From an uncultured Prevotellaceae bacterium (lineage in GTDB: Bacteria > Bacteroidota > Bacteroidia > Bacteroidales > Bacteroidaceae), in the NCBI GenBank assembly GCA_937910905.1, contig CALEPV010000093.1, positions 16,150 through 80,149 of the forward strand: a stretch of DNA of 64,000 bases, in the 5' to 3' direction. Positions 32,751-41,115 of this stretch are shown here, piece after piece (position 1 is the stretch's first letter; each line of letters starts with the position of its first letter). Below the pieces are notes generated by a model. That model was not told where the DNA came from. It saw only the letters and a program-made list of their open reading frames with translations, and searched no databases. Made by a program: the position numbers and the translations under genes.

Positions 32751-32758
32751 CAAAAGTA
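32751..32758 (-). promoter_or_regulatory. Candidate -7 box at the head of the DUF4286-ruvC-his-lys block
   Basis: Minus-strand TACTTTTG ends only four bases before the DUF4286 ATG. A transcription start 5-8 bases beyond it would fall on or next to the ATG, implying a leaderless message. Confidence 0.5.
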
Positions 32759-32792
32759 CGCAATTCCCAACAGAATCATGCCGTATATCCCT

Positions 32793-32840
32793 TATTTTTG
32801 CACACATGCTCGGTTTATTAAACAAAATGTATTAGTTTTG
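32793..32840 (+). promoter_or_regulatory. Candidate -7 boxes for the DUF1573-DUF2264 pair
   Basis: TATTTTTG (32793-32800) and TAGTTTTG (32833-32840) both fit TAnnTTTG. The second gives a leader of about 45 bases and is the likelier. Confidence 0.45.
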
Positions 32841-32889
32841 CACTCGGAAATACACTCATTACGCCTTAAACAGTTAAAGTACATACAAC

Positions 32890-33324
32890 ATGAAACACCT
32901 ATTCCTAACATTGGCCCTGTGCCTTGCCACCGCCGGCAACGCACAGGCAGAGCAGCCGACAAAGCGCACTGTCACAGTGACCTCGCAAGCTACCGACGAG
33001 AAGACTGCTGAGATTCAGTTTGAGAACGAGACCCACAACTTTGGCACATTCTCCGAGCAGGACCCTGTGGTTAAGTACACCTTCAAGTTCACCAACACGG
33101 GTACAGCTCCGCTGATAATCCATCAGGCCATAGCATCGTGCGGCTGCACGGTGCCGAAATTCACCGAGTCGCCCATAGCTCCCGGACAGAGCGGCACCAT
33201 CGAAGTGACCTACAATGGCAAGGGCAGGTACCTAGGCCACTTCAAGAAGGTTATCACCGTGCGCTCCAACGCTAAGGAGCACGGAGTGGTACGCCTATAC
33301 ATCGAAGGCGACATGACAGAATAG
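32890..33324 (+). CDS. DUF1573-family exported protein
   Basis: 144 residues with a signal peptide (MKHLFLTLALCLATAGNAQA). The mature part has the DUF1573/ASH-type Ig fold: EIQFENETHNFGTFSEQDPV, KFTNTGTAPLIIHQAIASCGCTVPKF, IAPGQSGTIEVTYNGKG. Such domains are periplasmic in this phylum and bind unknown partners. The CGC motif is typical of the family. It is followed by the DUF2264 gene with a 45-base gap. Confidence 0.88.
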   Translation: MKHLFLTLALCLATAGNAQAEQPTKRTVTVTSQATDEKTAEIQFENETHNFGTFSEQDPVVKYTFKFTNTGTAPLIIHQAIASCGCTVPKFTESPIAPGQSGTIEVTYNGKGRYLGHFKKVITVRSNAKEHGVVRLYIEGDMTE

Positions 33325-33369
33325 TCCCTGAAAGCGATGTCTAATCTACAATCCAAATACACTTACACG

Positions 33370-34683
33370 ATGAAACGGATATACATCATTGCCTTGGTGT
33401 GCGCACTGGCCTGCCTGCCTGCAGCAGCCAAGAAGAAGACACAGGCCAACCCTCTGGGCGACGGCCAGAGCGACCGTGCCTACTGGACCGAGCTGGCCTA
33501 CCAGATGGCTGCCCCCGTACTGAAGAACATGGCCGAGGGCACATTGCAGCAGAACATGACGCTGGAACTCTCGCCGACATGGGACAACCGCGACAAGAAA
33601 GTGGCCTACATGGAGTGCTTCGGACGCCTAATGGCCGGCATAGCACCGTGGCTCACGCTGCCCGATGATGACACGCCGGAGGGACAGAAGCGCAAGCAGT
33701 TGCGCGAATGGGCCATCAAAGCATACACCAACGCCGTAGACCCCGAGAGCCCTGACTATCTGGGTTGGACCAGCGGAGGACAGACACTGGTAGATGCAGC
33801 CTACGTTGTTGAGAGCCTGTTCCGCGGCCACTCCGCCCTATGGGAGCCATTGGACAGCCTCACCAAGGCCCGTTACATCAAGGAACTGCAGGGCCTGCGC
33901 CGCTACGACCCGCCCTACACCAACTGGCTGCTGTTCTGCGGCATGGAGGAGTCGTTCCTCATGTACGCCGGCGGTGACTACGATGCCTTCCGCATCAAGA
34001 TGGCGATGAGCAAGGTTGAGGAGTGGTACGTGGGCGACGGCCTCTACAGCGATGGCCCGTCATTTGCCTTCGACTACTACAACGCCTTCGTCATACAGCC
34101 TATGTACTCGGAGTGCCTGCAGATGATCTCTGCCCGCCAGCCGAACAACACATACCTGATTCGCTCCCACGGCGACAAGCGCAACGGCGCGAAGAGCCGC
34201 CTCGACGTGGTGACCACGCGTATGCAGAAGTACGGCGTGATTCTGGAGCGCTTCATCTCGCCGGAAGGCACATTCCCCGTGGTGGGTCGCAGCATACCTT
34301 ACCGCCTCGCCGTGCTGCAGCCGCTGGCCATGCTGGCCTGGCAGAAGCAGTTGCCTGATGAGCTACACAACGGCCAGGTACGCGCAGCCATCACAGCCGT
34401 GATGCATCGCATGTTCGACGGCAAGGGCCAGAGCAACTTCACCGAGGACGGCTTCCTGACCATCGGCTTCGTAGGCTCGAATCCGAATGTAGCCGACTGG
34501 TACACCAACAACGGTTCGCTCTACATGACCTCCCTCGCCTTCATGCCTCTCGGCCTACCTGCCGACGACCCGTTCTGGACCGACGAGCCCGAGAAGTGGA
34601 CATCGAAGAAAGCCTGGGAAGGCGACGACTTCCCGAAGGACCACAAGTGGGACATCAACCGCCAGATACTGTACTGGGAGTAG
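33370..34683 (+). CDS. DUF2264-domain exported protein
   Basis: 437 residues from the ATG at 33370, which begins a proper signal peptide (MKRIYIIALVCALACLPAAA); the earlier ATG at 33337 adds 11 residues and spoils the signal. The body is the alpha/alpha-barrel-like DUF2264 family: RAYWTELAYQMAAPVLKNMA, AYMECFGRLMAGIAPWL, NWLLFCGMEESFLMY, GDGLYSDGPSFAFDYYNAFVIQPM and GRSIPYRLAVLQPLA. Members are thought to be glycan-active or lyase-like, but no reaction is proven to my knowledge. The C-terminus ends DINRQILYWE without a sorting tail. Confidence 0.85.
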   Translation: MKRIYIIALVCALACLPAAAKKKTQANPLGDGQSDRAYWTELAYQMAAPVLKNMAEGTLQQNMTLELSPTWDNRDKKVAYMECFGRLMAGIAPWLTLPDDDTPEGQKRKQLREWAIKAYTNAVDPESPDYLGWTSGGQTLVDAAYVVESLFRGHSALWEPLDSLTKARYIKELQGLRRYDPPYTNWLLFCGMEESFLMYAGGDYDAFRIKMAMSKVEEWYVGDGLYSDGPSFAFDYYNAFVIQPMYSECLQMISARQPNNTYLIRSHGDKRNGAKSRLDVVTTRMQKYGVILERFISPEGTFPVVGRSIPYRLAVLQPLAMLAWQKQLPDELHNGQVRAAITAVMHRMFDGKGQSNFTEDGFLTIGFVGSNPNVADWYTNNGSLYMTSLAFMPLGLPADDPFWTDEPEKWTSKKAWEGDDFPKDHKWDINRQILYWE

Positions 34684-34706
34684 AGCCCCCCATCCATAAC
34701 ACAGCA

Positions 34707-34744
34707 CTCGTGTCGCAGATGAACGTTATCATCTGCGGCACGAG
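34707..34744 (+). terminator. Hairpin after the DUF2264 gene
   Basis: CTCGTGTCGCAGATGA pairs with TCATCTGCGGCACGAG (one mismatch) around ACGTTA. Confidence 0.65.
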
Positions 34745-34799
34745 AGCCTCATCGACCGATTCATTACTTGCGAAAGATTAACGTACAATGAATTTTCAG

Positions 34800-34893
34800 A
34801 ATCTAATATCACTAACCTGTGTATTAAACTGATTATCAACTATATCATTTAGTGCAAATGGGCGTGCAAATGAGTGTAAAAGTGATATTATTT
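34800..34893 (+). repeat. Partial copy of the 6589-6751 block
   Basis: AATATCACTAACCTGTGTATT and then GTGCAAATGAGTGTAAAAG with GTGATATTAT are shared with the block at 6589-6751, in the same orientation, but the REP ends are missing. Confidence 0.65.
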
Positions 34894-34935
34894 GGCTCAA
34901 AACGGCAAAAGTTCAATCTAAAAGGGTGCTTATCA

Positions 34936-35042
34936 TCGCGTCGAGGGGTGCTCTGCACCGCGATGTCGAGGTCGTTGCACCGCGATGTCGAGGTCGTTGC
35001 ACCGCGGTGTCGAGGGTGTTGCACCGCGGTGTGCGATGCTCA
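34936..35042. repeat. 22-base tandem array (unit GTTGCACCGCGATGTCGAGG plus TC)
   Basis: Units beginning GCACCGCG start at 34955, 34977, 34999 and 35021, an exact 22-base period, with a degenerate unit before. The following bases (35043-35075) continue with GTGCTGTT-like halves. It lies between the partial block at 34800 and the inverted copy at 35101. There are no spacers, so it is not CRISPR. Confidence 0.85.
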
Positions 35043-35100
35043 ACAGCACGCTGTTCTGCGTTCAACACCGTGCTGTTTAAGAATTGATAGCATTGTTTTT

Positions 35101-35264
35101 GCAGGCGAGCCGCCTGCGCTCCCAGGGATAATATCACTTTTACACTCATTTGCACGTGTATTTGCACGGATTGAAGTCCCTGATATACATAGACTTACAC
35201 CGATTAGTGATATTAGTGATATCATATTTCCCAAAATCATATGTAGCCGATAGGATAATGGGGG
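35101..35264 (-). repeat. Inverted copy of the 6589-6751 block
   Basis: Begins with the complement of the REP-like sequence (GCAGGCGAGCCGCC, then TGCGCTCCC) and continues through TTTACACTCATTTGCACGTG and ATATGTAGCCGATAGGATAA. It matches 6589-6751 base by base apart from scattered changes. The rest of the 34.7-35.5 kb gap shows no gene. Confidence 0.85.
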
Positions 35265-35479
35265 ATTATGCAAAATATGTCACGCCGTCAAAATTTGCCG
35301 GATATGCATGAAGTATAAGTGCCTACAGTACCTCAAACCCTGAAAGGTGGAGAGCGGAACGTTCTTTCTGTTTTCGTCACTGTGATAATACGCTGGCCAG
35401 ACACACCAAGACTTCGTTTTGCGGAAAAATCAACCAATTTGCGCGGAATTGAGAACAGCACAGGAACAGACATAATCAC

Positions 35480-35487
35480 TACCTTTG
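35480..35487 (+). promoter_or_regulatory. Candidate -7 box for the calcineurin-like lipoprotein gene
   Basis: TACCTTTG, with transcription predicted near 35494 and a leader of about 44 bases to the ATG at 35538. It rules out the ATG at 35319 as the start. Confidence 0.55.
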
Positions 35488-35537
35488 TAATTCAAATTGT
35501 ACTCACTACATTGCACACTTCGCAACGCCTCACAAGG

Positions 35538-36395
35538 ATGGAATCAATCACCACATATCTATATCGTACACGAACGCTGGCGCGGAGCGCTGCACAACGC
35601 TGGCTGGCGCTGCTGGCCGCAGTGCTGGTGCTGTGCGGATGCGAAGGGGCTTTCGACATCCATCCCTACGACGTGAACATCAAGGGACCCAAGGGCATCA
35701 ACGCCACCAACACGGCAATCATAGAGCGCAGATGTCTGGGCAAGGACACCCTACGCATAGCCGTAATCAGCGACACACACGGCTGGTACTCCGACACGCG
35801 CGACGAGATTGCATCGCTCAACCAGCAGCAGGGCATAGACTTCGTGATTCACAGCGGCGACCTCACCGACACTGGCACCGCCAAGGAATTTGAGTGGATA
35901 CACAAGATCATGTACGGCCTAAACTATCCCTATCTGGCGCTCATCGGCAACCACGACTTTCTGGGCACCGGCAATCAGAGCTATGAGGTGATTTACGGAG
36001 AGATGAATTTCTCAATCATCGCTGGCCGCGTGAAGATTATCTGCATCAACACCAACGCCACCGAGTACGACTACATGGCCGCTGTGCCCAACTTAGACTA
36101 CATCGAGTCCGAGGCTACGGCACGCAGCGATGACTTCGACCGCACAATCGTGGTGATGCACGCACCCCCCTACAGCGACCAGTTCAACAACAACGTGGCA
36201 AAGGCGTTCCGCTACTACCTCAACCTCCTACCGAACCTGATGTTCTGCGTCTACGGCCACAACCACATTACCGTGGACGATGACCTCTACGGCGACGGGC
36301 TCATGTTCCACGGCGTGGGCAGCTCCAACAAACGCAAGTATCGTATCTTCACCATCACACCCACAGGCTATGAAGCAGAAATCATTGAATTCTAG
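35538..36395 (+). CDS. Calcineurin-like metallophosphoesterase lipoprotein
   Basis: 285 residues. The N-terminal signal region (AAQRWLALLAAVLVLCGC) ends in a lipobox with Cys near residue 37. The phosphoesterase motifs are VISDTHGWY (DxH), HSGDLTD, IGNHDF, VVMHAPPYS and YGHNH. It is therefore a lipid-anchored phosphodiesterase or phosphatase of the envelope; the substrate is unknown. The following gene starts inside its last codons (36370) or five bases after its stop (36400), so the two are coupled. Confidence 0.85.
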   Translation: MESITTYLYRTRTLARSAAQRWLALLAAVLVLCGCEGAFDIHPYDVNIKGPKGINATNTAIIERRCLGKDTLRIAVISDTHGWYSDTRDEIASLNQQQGIDFVIHSGDLTDTGTAKEFEWIHKIMYGLNYPYLALIGNHDFLGTGNQSYEVIYGEMNFSIIAGRVKIICINTNATEYDYMAAVPNLDYIESEATARSDDFDRTIVVMHAPPYSDQFNNNVAKAFRYYLNLLPNLMFCVYGHNHITVDDDLYGDGLMFHGVGSSNKRKYRIFTITPTGYEAEIIEF

Positions 36396-37086
36396 TTGGA
36401 TGTTCCAGCCTGCACAATGGCTGCGCACATGGCCGCTCACGCTCCTGCTCTTCGTACTGGCGACAACCGCCGTGGCAGAGCAGATAGACAGCATCTACAC
36501 GCAGGAAGTCAAGGAGAGCCGCTACGACATGCGCGTACACCGCTACCGCAAGCACTGGGCAGCGCTGATACCCACGCAGTACGTCATACAGAATGCAGGC
36601 AACATGGGCTTCCTCTCGGCTGGCATCGGCTGGGACTACGGATGCCGCCGACAGTGGGAGACCGACCTACTCTTCGGCATCATACCACGCCACCAGGCCA
36701 CACGCGCCAAGCTCACCATGACCGTGAAGGAGAACTACATACCGTGGAGCTTCAACATGAAACGCGGCTTCAGCCTGGAGCCTCTCACGGCCAGTATCTA
36801 CCTGAACACTGTCTACGGCCACGAGTTCTGGAACACCCAGCCCTCACGCTATCCCGACAGCTACTACGACTTCATGTCGACCAAGTTCCGTCTCAATGCA
36901 GCTCTGGGTCAACGCTTCACGTGGCAGATACCACAGGAGAAGCGCCGTGGTCTGGCACGTAGCATCACCGTGTTCTACGAGCTCAGCTCCTGCGACTTGT
37001 ACATTCGTTCCATGATTGTGGACCACTACGTCAAACTGCGCGACATCCTGGGCCTCTCCCTGGGCATCAAGCTGCAGAACCTGTAA
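36370..37086 (+). CDS. Exported protein of unknown function, possible outer-membrane barrel
   Basis: 238 residues from the ATG at 36370; the ATG at 36400 is an alternative start and gives a cleaner signal peptide (QWLRTWPLTLLLFVLATTAVAEQ). The mature part is rich in alternating aromatic/polar stretches (GFLSAGIGWDYGCRRQWETDLLFGIIP, split by turns; ASIYLNTVYGHEF; LNAALGQRF; FYELSSCDLYIRS) and ends LGLSLGIKLQNL, a pattern that suits a small outer-membrane beta-barrel. I do not recognise the family. It shares an operon with the lipoprotein phosphoesterase before it. Confidence 0.7.
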   Translation: MKQKSLNSSWMFQPAQWLRTWPLTLLLFVLATTAVAEQIDSIYTQEVKESRYDMRVHRYRKHWAALIPTQYVIQNAGNMGFLSAGIGWDYGCRRQWETDLLFGIIPRHQATRAKLTMTVKENYIPWSFNMKRGFSLEPLTASIYLNTVYGHEFWNTQPSRYPDSYYDFMSTKFRLNAALGQRFTWQIPQEKRRGLARSITVFYELSSCDLYIRSMIVDHYVKLRDILGLSLGIKLQNL

Positions 37087-37118
37087 GTGATTCACTACAG
37101 AAGCTTTCATTTACAGGA

Positions 37119-37154
37119 TGCCCCGAAGGGGCAATAAGCTACCTCTTCGGGGCA
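37119..37154. terminator. Bidirectional hairpin between convergent genes
   Basis: TGCCCCGAAG pairs with CTTCGGGGCA. A smaller palindrome, TGCCCCGAAGGGGCA, is nested in the left arm, so two alternative stems are possible. Confidence 0.65.
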
Positions 37155-37189
37155 TAAGACCTTGTTTTTATAGTACTGGCGTGTGCCTG

Positions 37190-37885
37190 CTAGTCCTTTA
37201 GGGAGTAGACCACCGTCGTCACCACGCGCAGTTTCTTGACGTGCGGAGTGTAGTCATCACGGTCATCGATTGAGAAGTAGCCCTGATCAGCACGAACTAT
37301 CTTGTTCAGTGTGGAGTGGCTGTTCTTGGCGAACTGCTTGGCGGTGTTCTCAGCATTGGCAATCGCCTCCTCCATCATCTGCGGCTTCATCTCCTGAAAC
37401 GACGTGTAGGTGTACTCCGTCCGACCCTCGCTGAAGGCGATTCCGCGATTGAGCAGCTCACCCTTCTGGTCTATCATATCATTGACCTTGGCCACATCCG
37501 TCGACACCACTATCACAGATGCTGTGACAATATAGCGGTAATCGGGCTTCTTGTCGCGCCAATAGTCATCATCGAGGTCGTTGACATCGGGGGCGCAAAG
37601 GCTTATGTCATCCTCTAAGATGCCACCAGCCGTTAGGAACTCCTTGACTGTCTGCTGCATCGCACGAATCTGTGTGTAGAGCTGCGCGAGGTCATTGCCC
37701 GTAGCTCTGACTATGATAGGCCAAGTCACCTTATTGGCCTCCACCTCCCGCTCCGAGAGGCCCTTGACCTCCACCCGACGATCCTTATCTACAAAGTTGT
37801 CTATGCCCGACTTGAGGCACAGGCCCAAAACGATGATGCTCGCGGCTACAAGTGCGGCCGCAATGATGCTTTTGTTGTCTTTCAT
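37190..37885 (-). CDS. SIMPL-domain (DUF541) protein
   Basis: 231 residues from the ATG at 37885. An N-terminal hydrophobic anchor (IIAAALVAASIIVLGLCL) is followed by the SIMPL domain: DRRVEVKGLSEREVEANKVTWPI, YRYIVTASVIVVSTDVAKV, GELLNRGIAFSEGR, and LRVVTTVVYSL at the end. SIMPL proteins are periplasmic and membrane tethered; some bind kinases or protect against stress, but the role here is unknown. The next gene on the strand ends 25 bases upstream of this ATG. Confidence 0.85.
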   Translation of the reverse strand: MKDNKSIIAAALVAASIIVLGLCLKSGIDNFVDKDRRVEVKGLSEREVEANKVTWPIIVRATGNDLAQLYTQIRAMQQTVKEFLTAGGILEDDISLCAPDVNDLDDDYWRDKKPDYRYIVTASVIVVSTDVAKVNDMIDQKGELLNRGIAFSEGRTEYTYTSFQEMKPQMMEEAIANAENTAKQFAKNSHSTLNKIVRADQGYFSIDDRDDYTPHVKKLRVVTTVVYSLKD

Positions 37886-37910
37886 TGATAACTGAAGGGA
37901 ATTAAAGTTG

Positions 37911-38363
37911 TTAGCGTAGCCTGTCGAGTGAGCGCACCAATGCCTCATCGCGTATGATGCCGCGGAAGGCCAGATAACCGCAGATGCAGGCCACAGCAGG
38001 GAAGCCTGCCCACAGTGTGGGCATGAAGTCGTAGTCGAAATTGGCGATCAGCAGGGCATATACAATGTACCACCCCACAACAAACAGGTTGCACAGCATA
38101 ACCAGACGGCCCTGTACAGGACGGTGGCGATAGAGGCCTATAGCGGTGCCATAGCCCAACGTGACAAGCACCAGCAGCACAAATAGCGCCCACGGAGTGA
38201 ACACATGAGCGTGGTCAGGCTCCATCGATACCCACATGTTGAACATTGTGGCAGCTGTCTCAGCCGTCTCTCCGTCGGTGAGCACACCCACTGGCAGGCA
38301 CAGACATGCAAAGCACAGAGCTGCTGCCGCCAGCAGATATAAGGTCTGTATACGCTGGAGCAT
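37911..38363 (-). CDS. DUF4293-family membrane protein
   Basis: 150 residues starting MLQRIQTLYLLAAAALCF, with four predicted transmembrane helices (about 5-28, 58-80, 88-108, 115-135). This matches the DUF4293 family of small integral membrane proteins, which in Bacteroidetes follows rpoZ. Function unknown. Seven bases separate it from the rpoZ stop. Confidence 0.82.
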   Translation of the reverse strand: MLQRIQTLYLLAAAALCFACLCLPVGVLTDGETAETAATMFNMWVSMEPDHAHVFTPWALFVLLVLVTLGYGTAIGLYRHRPVQGRLVMLCNLFVVGWYIVYALLIANFDYDFMPTLWAGFPAVACICGYLAFRGIIRDEALVRSLDRLR

Positions 38364-38369
38364 AGTGTA

Positions 38370-38708
38370 TCAGATGTCGGCGTTCTCTATCTCCTTGGCA
38401 GGATTGCGGAAGTATACCTTGCCCTCGCGGAACTCCTGTGTGGCGATGAGCGATGGCTTCGGCAGCTTCTCGTAGAAGCGGCTGATCTCAATCTGCTCGC
38501 GGTTCTCGAACACCTCGTCCAGGTTGTCGCTGGTAGAAGCGAACTCCTGCAGCTTCTTGCTGAGCTCAGTCTTCAAGTCTACGCTGATCTGGTTAGCACG
38601 CTTGGCAATGATAGCCACGCTCTCGTAGATATTACCTGTATCCTCGCAGAGCTCCATGATGTTCTGCGTCACTGTGTTGTTAGGTGCTGTTGTCTTTTTG
38701 TAATCCAT
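38370..38708 (-). CDS. rpoZ: DNA-directed RNA polymerase omega subunit, Bacteroidetes type
   Basis: 112 residues. The central segment NIYESVAIIAKRANQIS resembles the conserved helix of omega/Rpb6 proteins (Y-x-x-V-x-x-x-A-x-R-A). The order bamD-rpoZ-DUF4293 is a Bacteroidetes signature and strengthens the call. Omega binds the beta' C-terminus and supports assembly of RNA polymerase. Confidence 0.85.
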   Translation of the reverse strand: MDYKKTTAPNNTVTQNIMELCEDTGNIYESVAIIAKRANQISVDLKTELSKKLQEFASTSDNLDEVFENREQIEISRFYEKLPKPSLIATQEFREGKVYFRNPAKEIENADI

Positions 38709-38754
38709 ATCGTGAGAATTTATTTGTATCCTTGTGATTCGATGCGGCGGTGTG

Positions 38755-39606
38755 CTATTCGTCCTCTATTGGCAGGCCTTTCAGCGCGCGCTGGCTGCGG
38801 TTGAAGTAGCCCTCGGCCTCGGACAGGTGCTCCGACTCCGGGAACTCGCCCTTGAAGGCATAGTACTCATCTATCGTCTCGCGGAAGCGCTCAGCCTTGC
38901 GTTCCTCCACACTCTGACGCGCCAGATAGTAGCGCGAGCGGAGTATCAGTATGGAAAACTGCTCGCGGCGATGTTCGGTGGCGTATGGGTAGTCGCGCAG
39001 GGCGTTGTTGGCCGTGACGATACATGCCTCATAGTTGGAGCCGCCGTATGCGCAGTTGATCATGTACGAGCCCAGGTCGTAGTAAAGCTTGGCTGAGCGG
39101 TATTCCTTCTCCAATAGGTGGTCCTGCAGTTCTGCTATCATCTCCTCAGCACGCTCACGCAGAGGCGAAGTGCTGCGTTGCTCAACAAAGCTCTGCAGCT
39201 CGGTCAGTGCCTGACGTGTGGTGGCTTGGTCCAACCGAGGGTCGTTGACACTGTTGTAGAGAGCCTGACAGCTGTAGAAATGAGCCTGTGCAGCGTACAC
39301 GCCACGCGGATGACTCATATAGTAGCGCTTGAAGTAGGCCGATGCCGACAGGTTGTCGCCCTGCATCATCGTGCTCATGCCCAGCATATAGAGACATTCC
39401 TCAGCGTAGCCGGTGCCCTTCATTCCGGGCAACAGTTCGCTGAGCAGGTCGACCGCATGCGTATACTGACCCTTGACGAAGCAGGCCTTGGCCATCTCGT
39501 ACTTGTACTCAGCATCTCCATGCTTCAACACTGTGTTGTACTCGCCACAGCCCGTGAGCCACAACGTGAGCACAGCGAGCAGCAGTGATATGAGCGATTT
39601 CTTCAT
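38755..39606 (-). CDS. bamD: Outer-membrane assembly lipoprotein BamD
   Basis: 283 residues. Signal peptide with lipobox LWLTGC, then tetratricopeptide-like helical repeats: EMAKACFVKGQYTHAVDLLSE, GYAEECLYMLGMSTMMQGD, LSASAYFKRYYMSHP and later FRETIDEYYAFKGEFPESEH. BamD docks on BamA and delivers outer-membrane barrel precursors. The length and repeat pattern agree with the family. It has its own promoter at 39628. Confidence 0.93.
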   Translation of the reverse strand: MKKSLISLLLAVLTLWLTGCGEYNTVLKHGDAEYKYEMAKACFVKGQYTHAVDLLSELLPGMKGTGYAEECLYMLGMSTMMQGDNLSASAYFKRYYMSHPRGVYAAQAHFYSCQALYNSVNDPRLDQATTRQALTELQSFVEQRSTSPLRERAEEMIAELQDHLLEKEYRSAKLYYDLGSYMINCAYGGSNYEACIVTANNALRDYPYATEHRREQFSILILRSRYYLARQSVEERKAERFRETIDEYYAFKGEFPESEHLSEAEGYFNRSQRALKGLPIEDE

Positions 39607-39627
39607 GTCTCAATCCTAAAGTGGCTG

Positions 39628-39657
39628 CAAAGGTAGCCATTTGCAGCGACACAGCCA
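39628..39657 (-). promoter_or_regulatory. Promoter of bamD-rpoZ-DUF4293
   Basis: On the minus strand TTG (39655-39657), about 19-20 bases, then TACCTTTG (39628-39635), close to the bamD ATG at 39606. Confidence 0.65.
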
Positions 39658-39711
39658 AGCCTCGCAACAGAATTACACGGTTTTTAACGGTACTAAAGGT
39701 ACCGCTGTGCA

Positions 39712-40185
39712 CTATTTTTTGAAATAGTATATGAAGGTAGCCGTTCCCTCCAATGCCTTCTTGCCGGTCTCCTTGATTTCTATGGTGAAGCGTATGCTCA
39801 TCTTGATTGCACCGCGCAGGTTGGCCAGTTCCTCCAGCTTTGTGGTGAGGCGCACACTCTGTCCGCTGAGCACGGGCTGCCCGAACTTCATCTTGTCCAT
39901 ACCGTAGTTCACCAGACGCTCGAGGTTGTTCACCTGTATGATCTGATCCCACAGATATGGCAGCAGGGAGAGCGTCAGATAGCCGTGTGCTATGGTCTGA
40001 CCGAATGGGCTCTCGGTCTTGCAGCGCTCCTCATCCACATGAATCCACTGGTGGTCCAGCGTGGCGTCGGCAAACAGATTGATTCGCTCCTGGTCAACAA
40101 CGAGCCAGTCGCTATCGCCTATATGCTGTCCAAGATATTGCTCAAAGTCTTCGTAACGGTTGATAACTACTTTGTCCATGTCCAT
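39712..40185 (-). CDS. MaoC-like (R)-specific enoyl hydratase
   Basis: 157 residues of single hot-dog fold. The hydratase 2 motif is intact: FADATLDHQWIHVDEE gives the catalytic Asp and His, followed by SPFGQTIAHGYLTLSLLP. Members hydrate trans-2-enoyl-CoA or enoyl-ACP. The gene stands alone; a TACCTTTG box at 40218-40225 on the minus strand lies 33 bases upstream. The start could be codon 1 or codon 3. Confidence 0.9.
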   Translation of the reverse strand: MDMDKVVINRYEDFEQYLGQHIGDSDWLVVDQERINLFADATLDHQWIHVDEERCKTESPFGQTIAHGYLTLSLLPYLWDQIIQVNNLERLVNYGMDKMKFGQPVLSGQSVRLTTKLEELANLRGAIKMSIRFTIEIKETGKKALEGTATFIYYFKK

Positions 40186-40217
40186 GTATTTTATTCGTTA
40201 TTATACGTATCAGTTGT

Positions 40218-40330
40218 CAAAGGTATGGAGAATTGGCCTATTCTGCGATGTATTTTAGCAAAAAGTTGATGCGGCACGCATAAAATAATGATATGAGGCC
40301 TGCGACTGCACGATTATTTTGTACTTTTGC
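40218..40330. promoter_or_regulatory. Divergent -7 boxes for maoC-like gene and kdsA
   Basis: Minus-strand TACCTTTG (40218-40225) serves the MaoC-like gene, plus-strand TACTTTTG (40323-40330) serves kdsA-kdsD and predicts a short 15-20 base leader. Good -33 elements were not seen for either. Confidence 0.5.
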
Positions 40331-40353
40331 CCGATACTTTAAGACCTTGACCC

Positions 40354-41112
40354 ATGAACATGCAACCGATATTCATTGCCGGTCCCTGCGTCATTGAGAG
40401 CATGGAGGTGCTCGATGTGGTGGCAACAGAGCTGGTACGCCTGCGCGACAAGCTGGGCATAGAGATATTCTTCAAGGCGTCGTTTGACAAGGCCAACCGC
40501 ACCAGCCTCAGCAGCTATCGCGGCCCTGGTTTGGAGCGCGGCCTGCAGATGCTGGCCGATGTAAAGGCAAAGCACGGGTTGCCACTGCTGACCGACATAC
40601 ACGAGGCCTACCAGACAGCACCTGCGGCAGAGGTGGTGGATGTGCTGCAGATACCGGCCTTCCTGTGCCGCCAGACCGACCTGCTGGTAGCTGCGGCCAA
40701 GACGGGACGCACCGTGAACATCAAGAAAGCACAGTTTCTGTCGGGGCTTGACATGCAGTACCCCGTGGAGAAATGCCGCGAGAGCGGAGCCACCGACGTA
40801 TGGCTCACCGAGCGCGGCAACAGCTTCGGCTACAACAACCTCGTGGTCGACTTCCGCAACCTGCCCGACATGGCTCGCTTCACGCCGCGCGTAATCATGG
40901 ACTGCACACACAGCGTGCAGCGCCCCGGAGCCGCTGGAGGCAAGACAGGCGGCAACCGCGAGTATGTACCGGCCATGGCTCTGGCAGCCAAAGCTTTCGG
41001 TGCTACTGGCTATTTCTTCGAGACACACCCCGACCCCGAACACGCCCTCAGCGACGGCCCCAACATGCTCTACCTGCATGACCTCGAAGGCGTAATACGT
41101 TCATTGATATAA
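40354..41112 (+). CDS. kdsA: 3-deoxy-8-phosphooctulonate (Kdo-8-phosphate) synthase
   Basis: 252 residues. KdsA condenses PEP and arabinose-5-phosphate to Kdo-8-P for the LPS inner core. The barrel motifs IFIAGPCVIES, FFKASFDKANRTS, TDIHE, IPAFLCRQTDLL, VNIKKAQFLSG, and THSVQRPGAAGGKTGGNREY are all present. The enzyme begins two codons before IAGPC-type start (MNMQPIFIAG), typical for this order. kdsD follows after three bases. Confidence 0.97.
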   Translation: MNMQPIFIAGPCVIESMEVLDVVATELVRLRDKLGIEIFFKASFDKANRTSLSSYRGPGLERGLQMLADVKAKHGLPLLTDIHEAYQTAPAAEVVDVLQIPAFLCRQTDLLVAAAKTGRTVNIKKAQFLSGLDMQYPVEKCRESGATDVWLTERGNSFGYNNLVVDFRNLPDMARFTPRVIMDCTHSVQRPGAAGGKTGGNREYVPAMALAAKAFGATGYFFETHPDPEHALSDGPNMLYLHDLEGVIRSLI

Positions 41113-41115
41113 CTT

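Noticed and set aside
34936..35042. Tandem array as a CRISPR
   Set aside because: Units are contiguous at 22 bases with no unique spacers and no cas genes nearby.
35319..35537. N-terminal extension of the lipoprotein phosphoesterase
   Set aside because: The promoter box at 35480 lies inside it and the signal peptide starts only after 35538.
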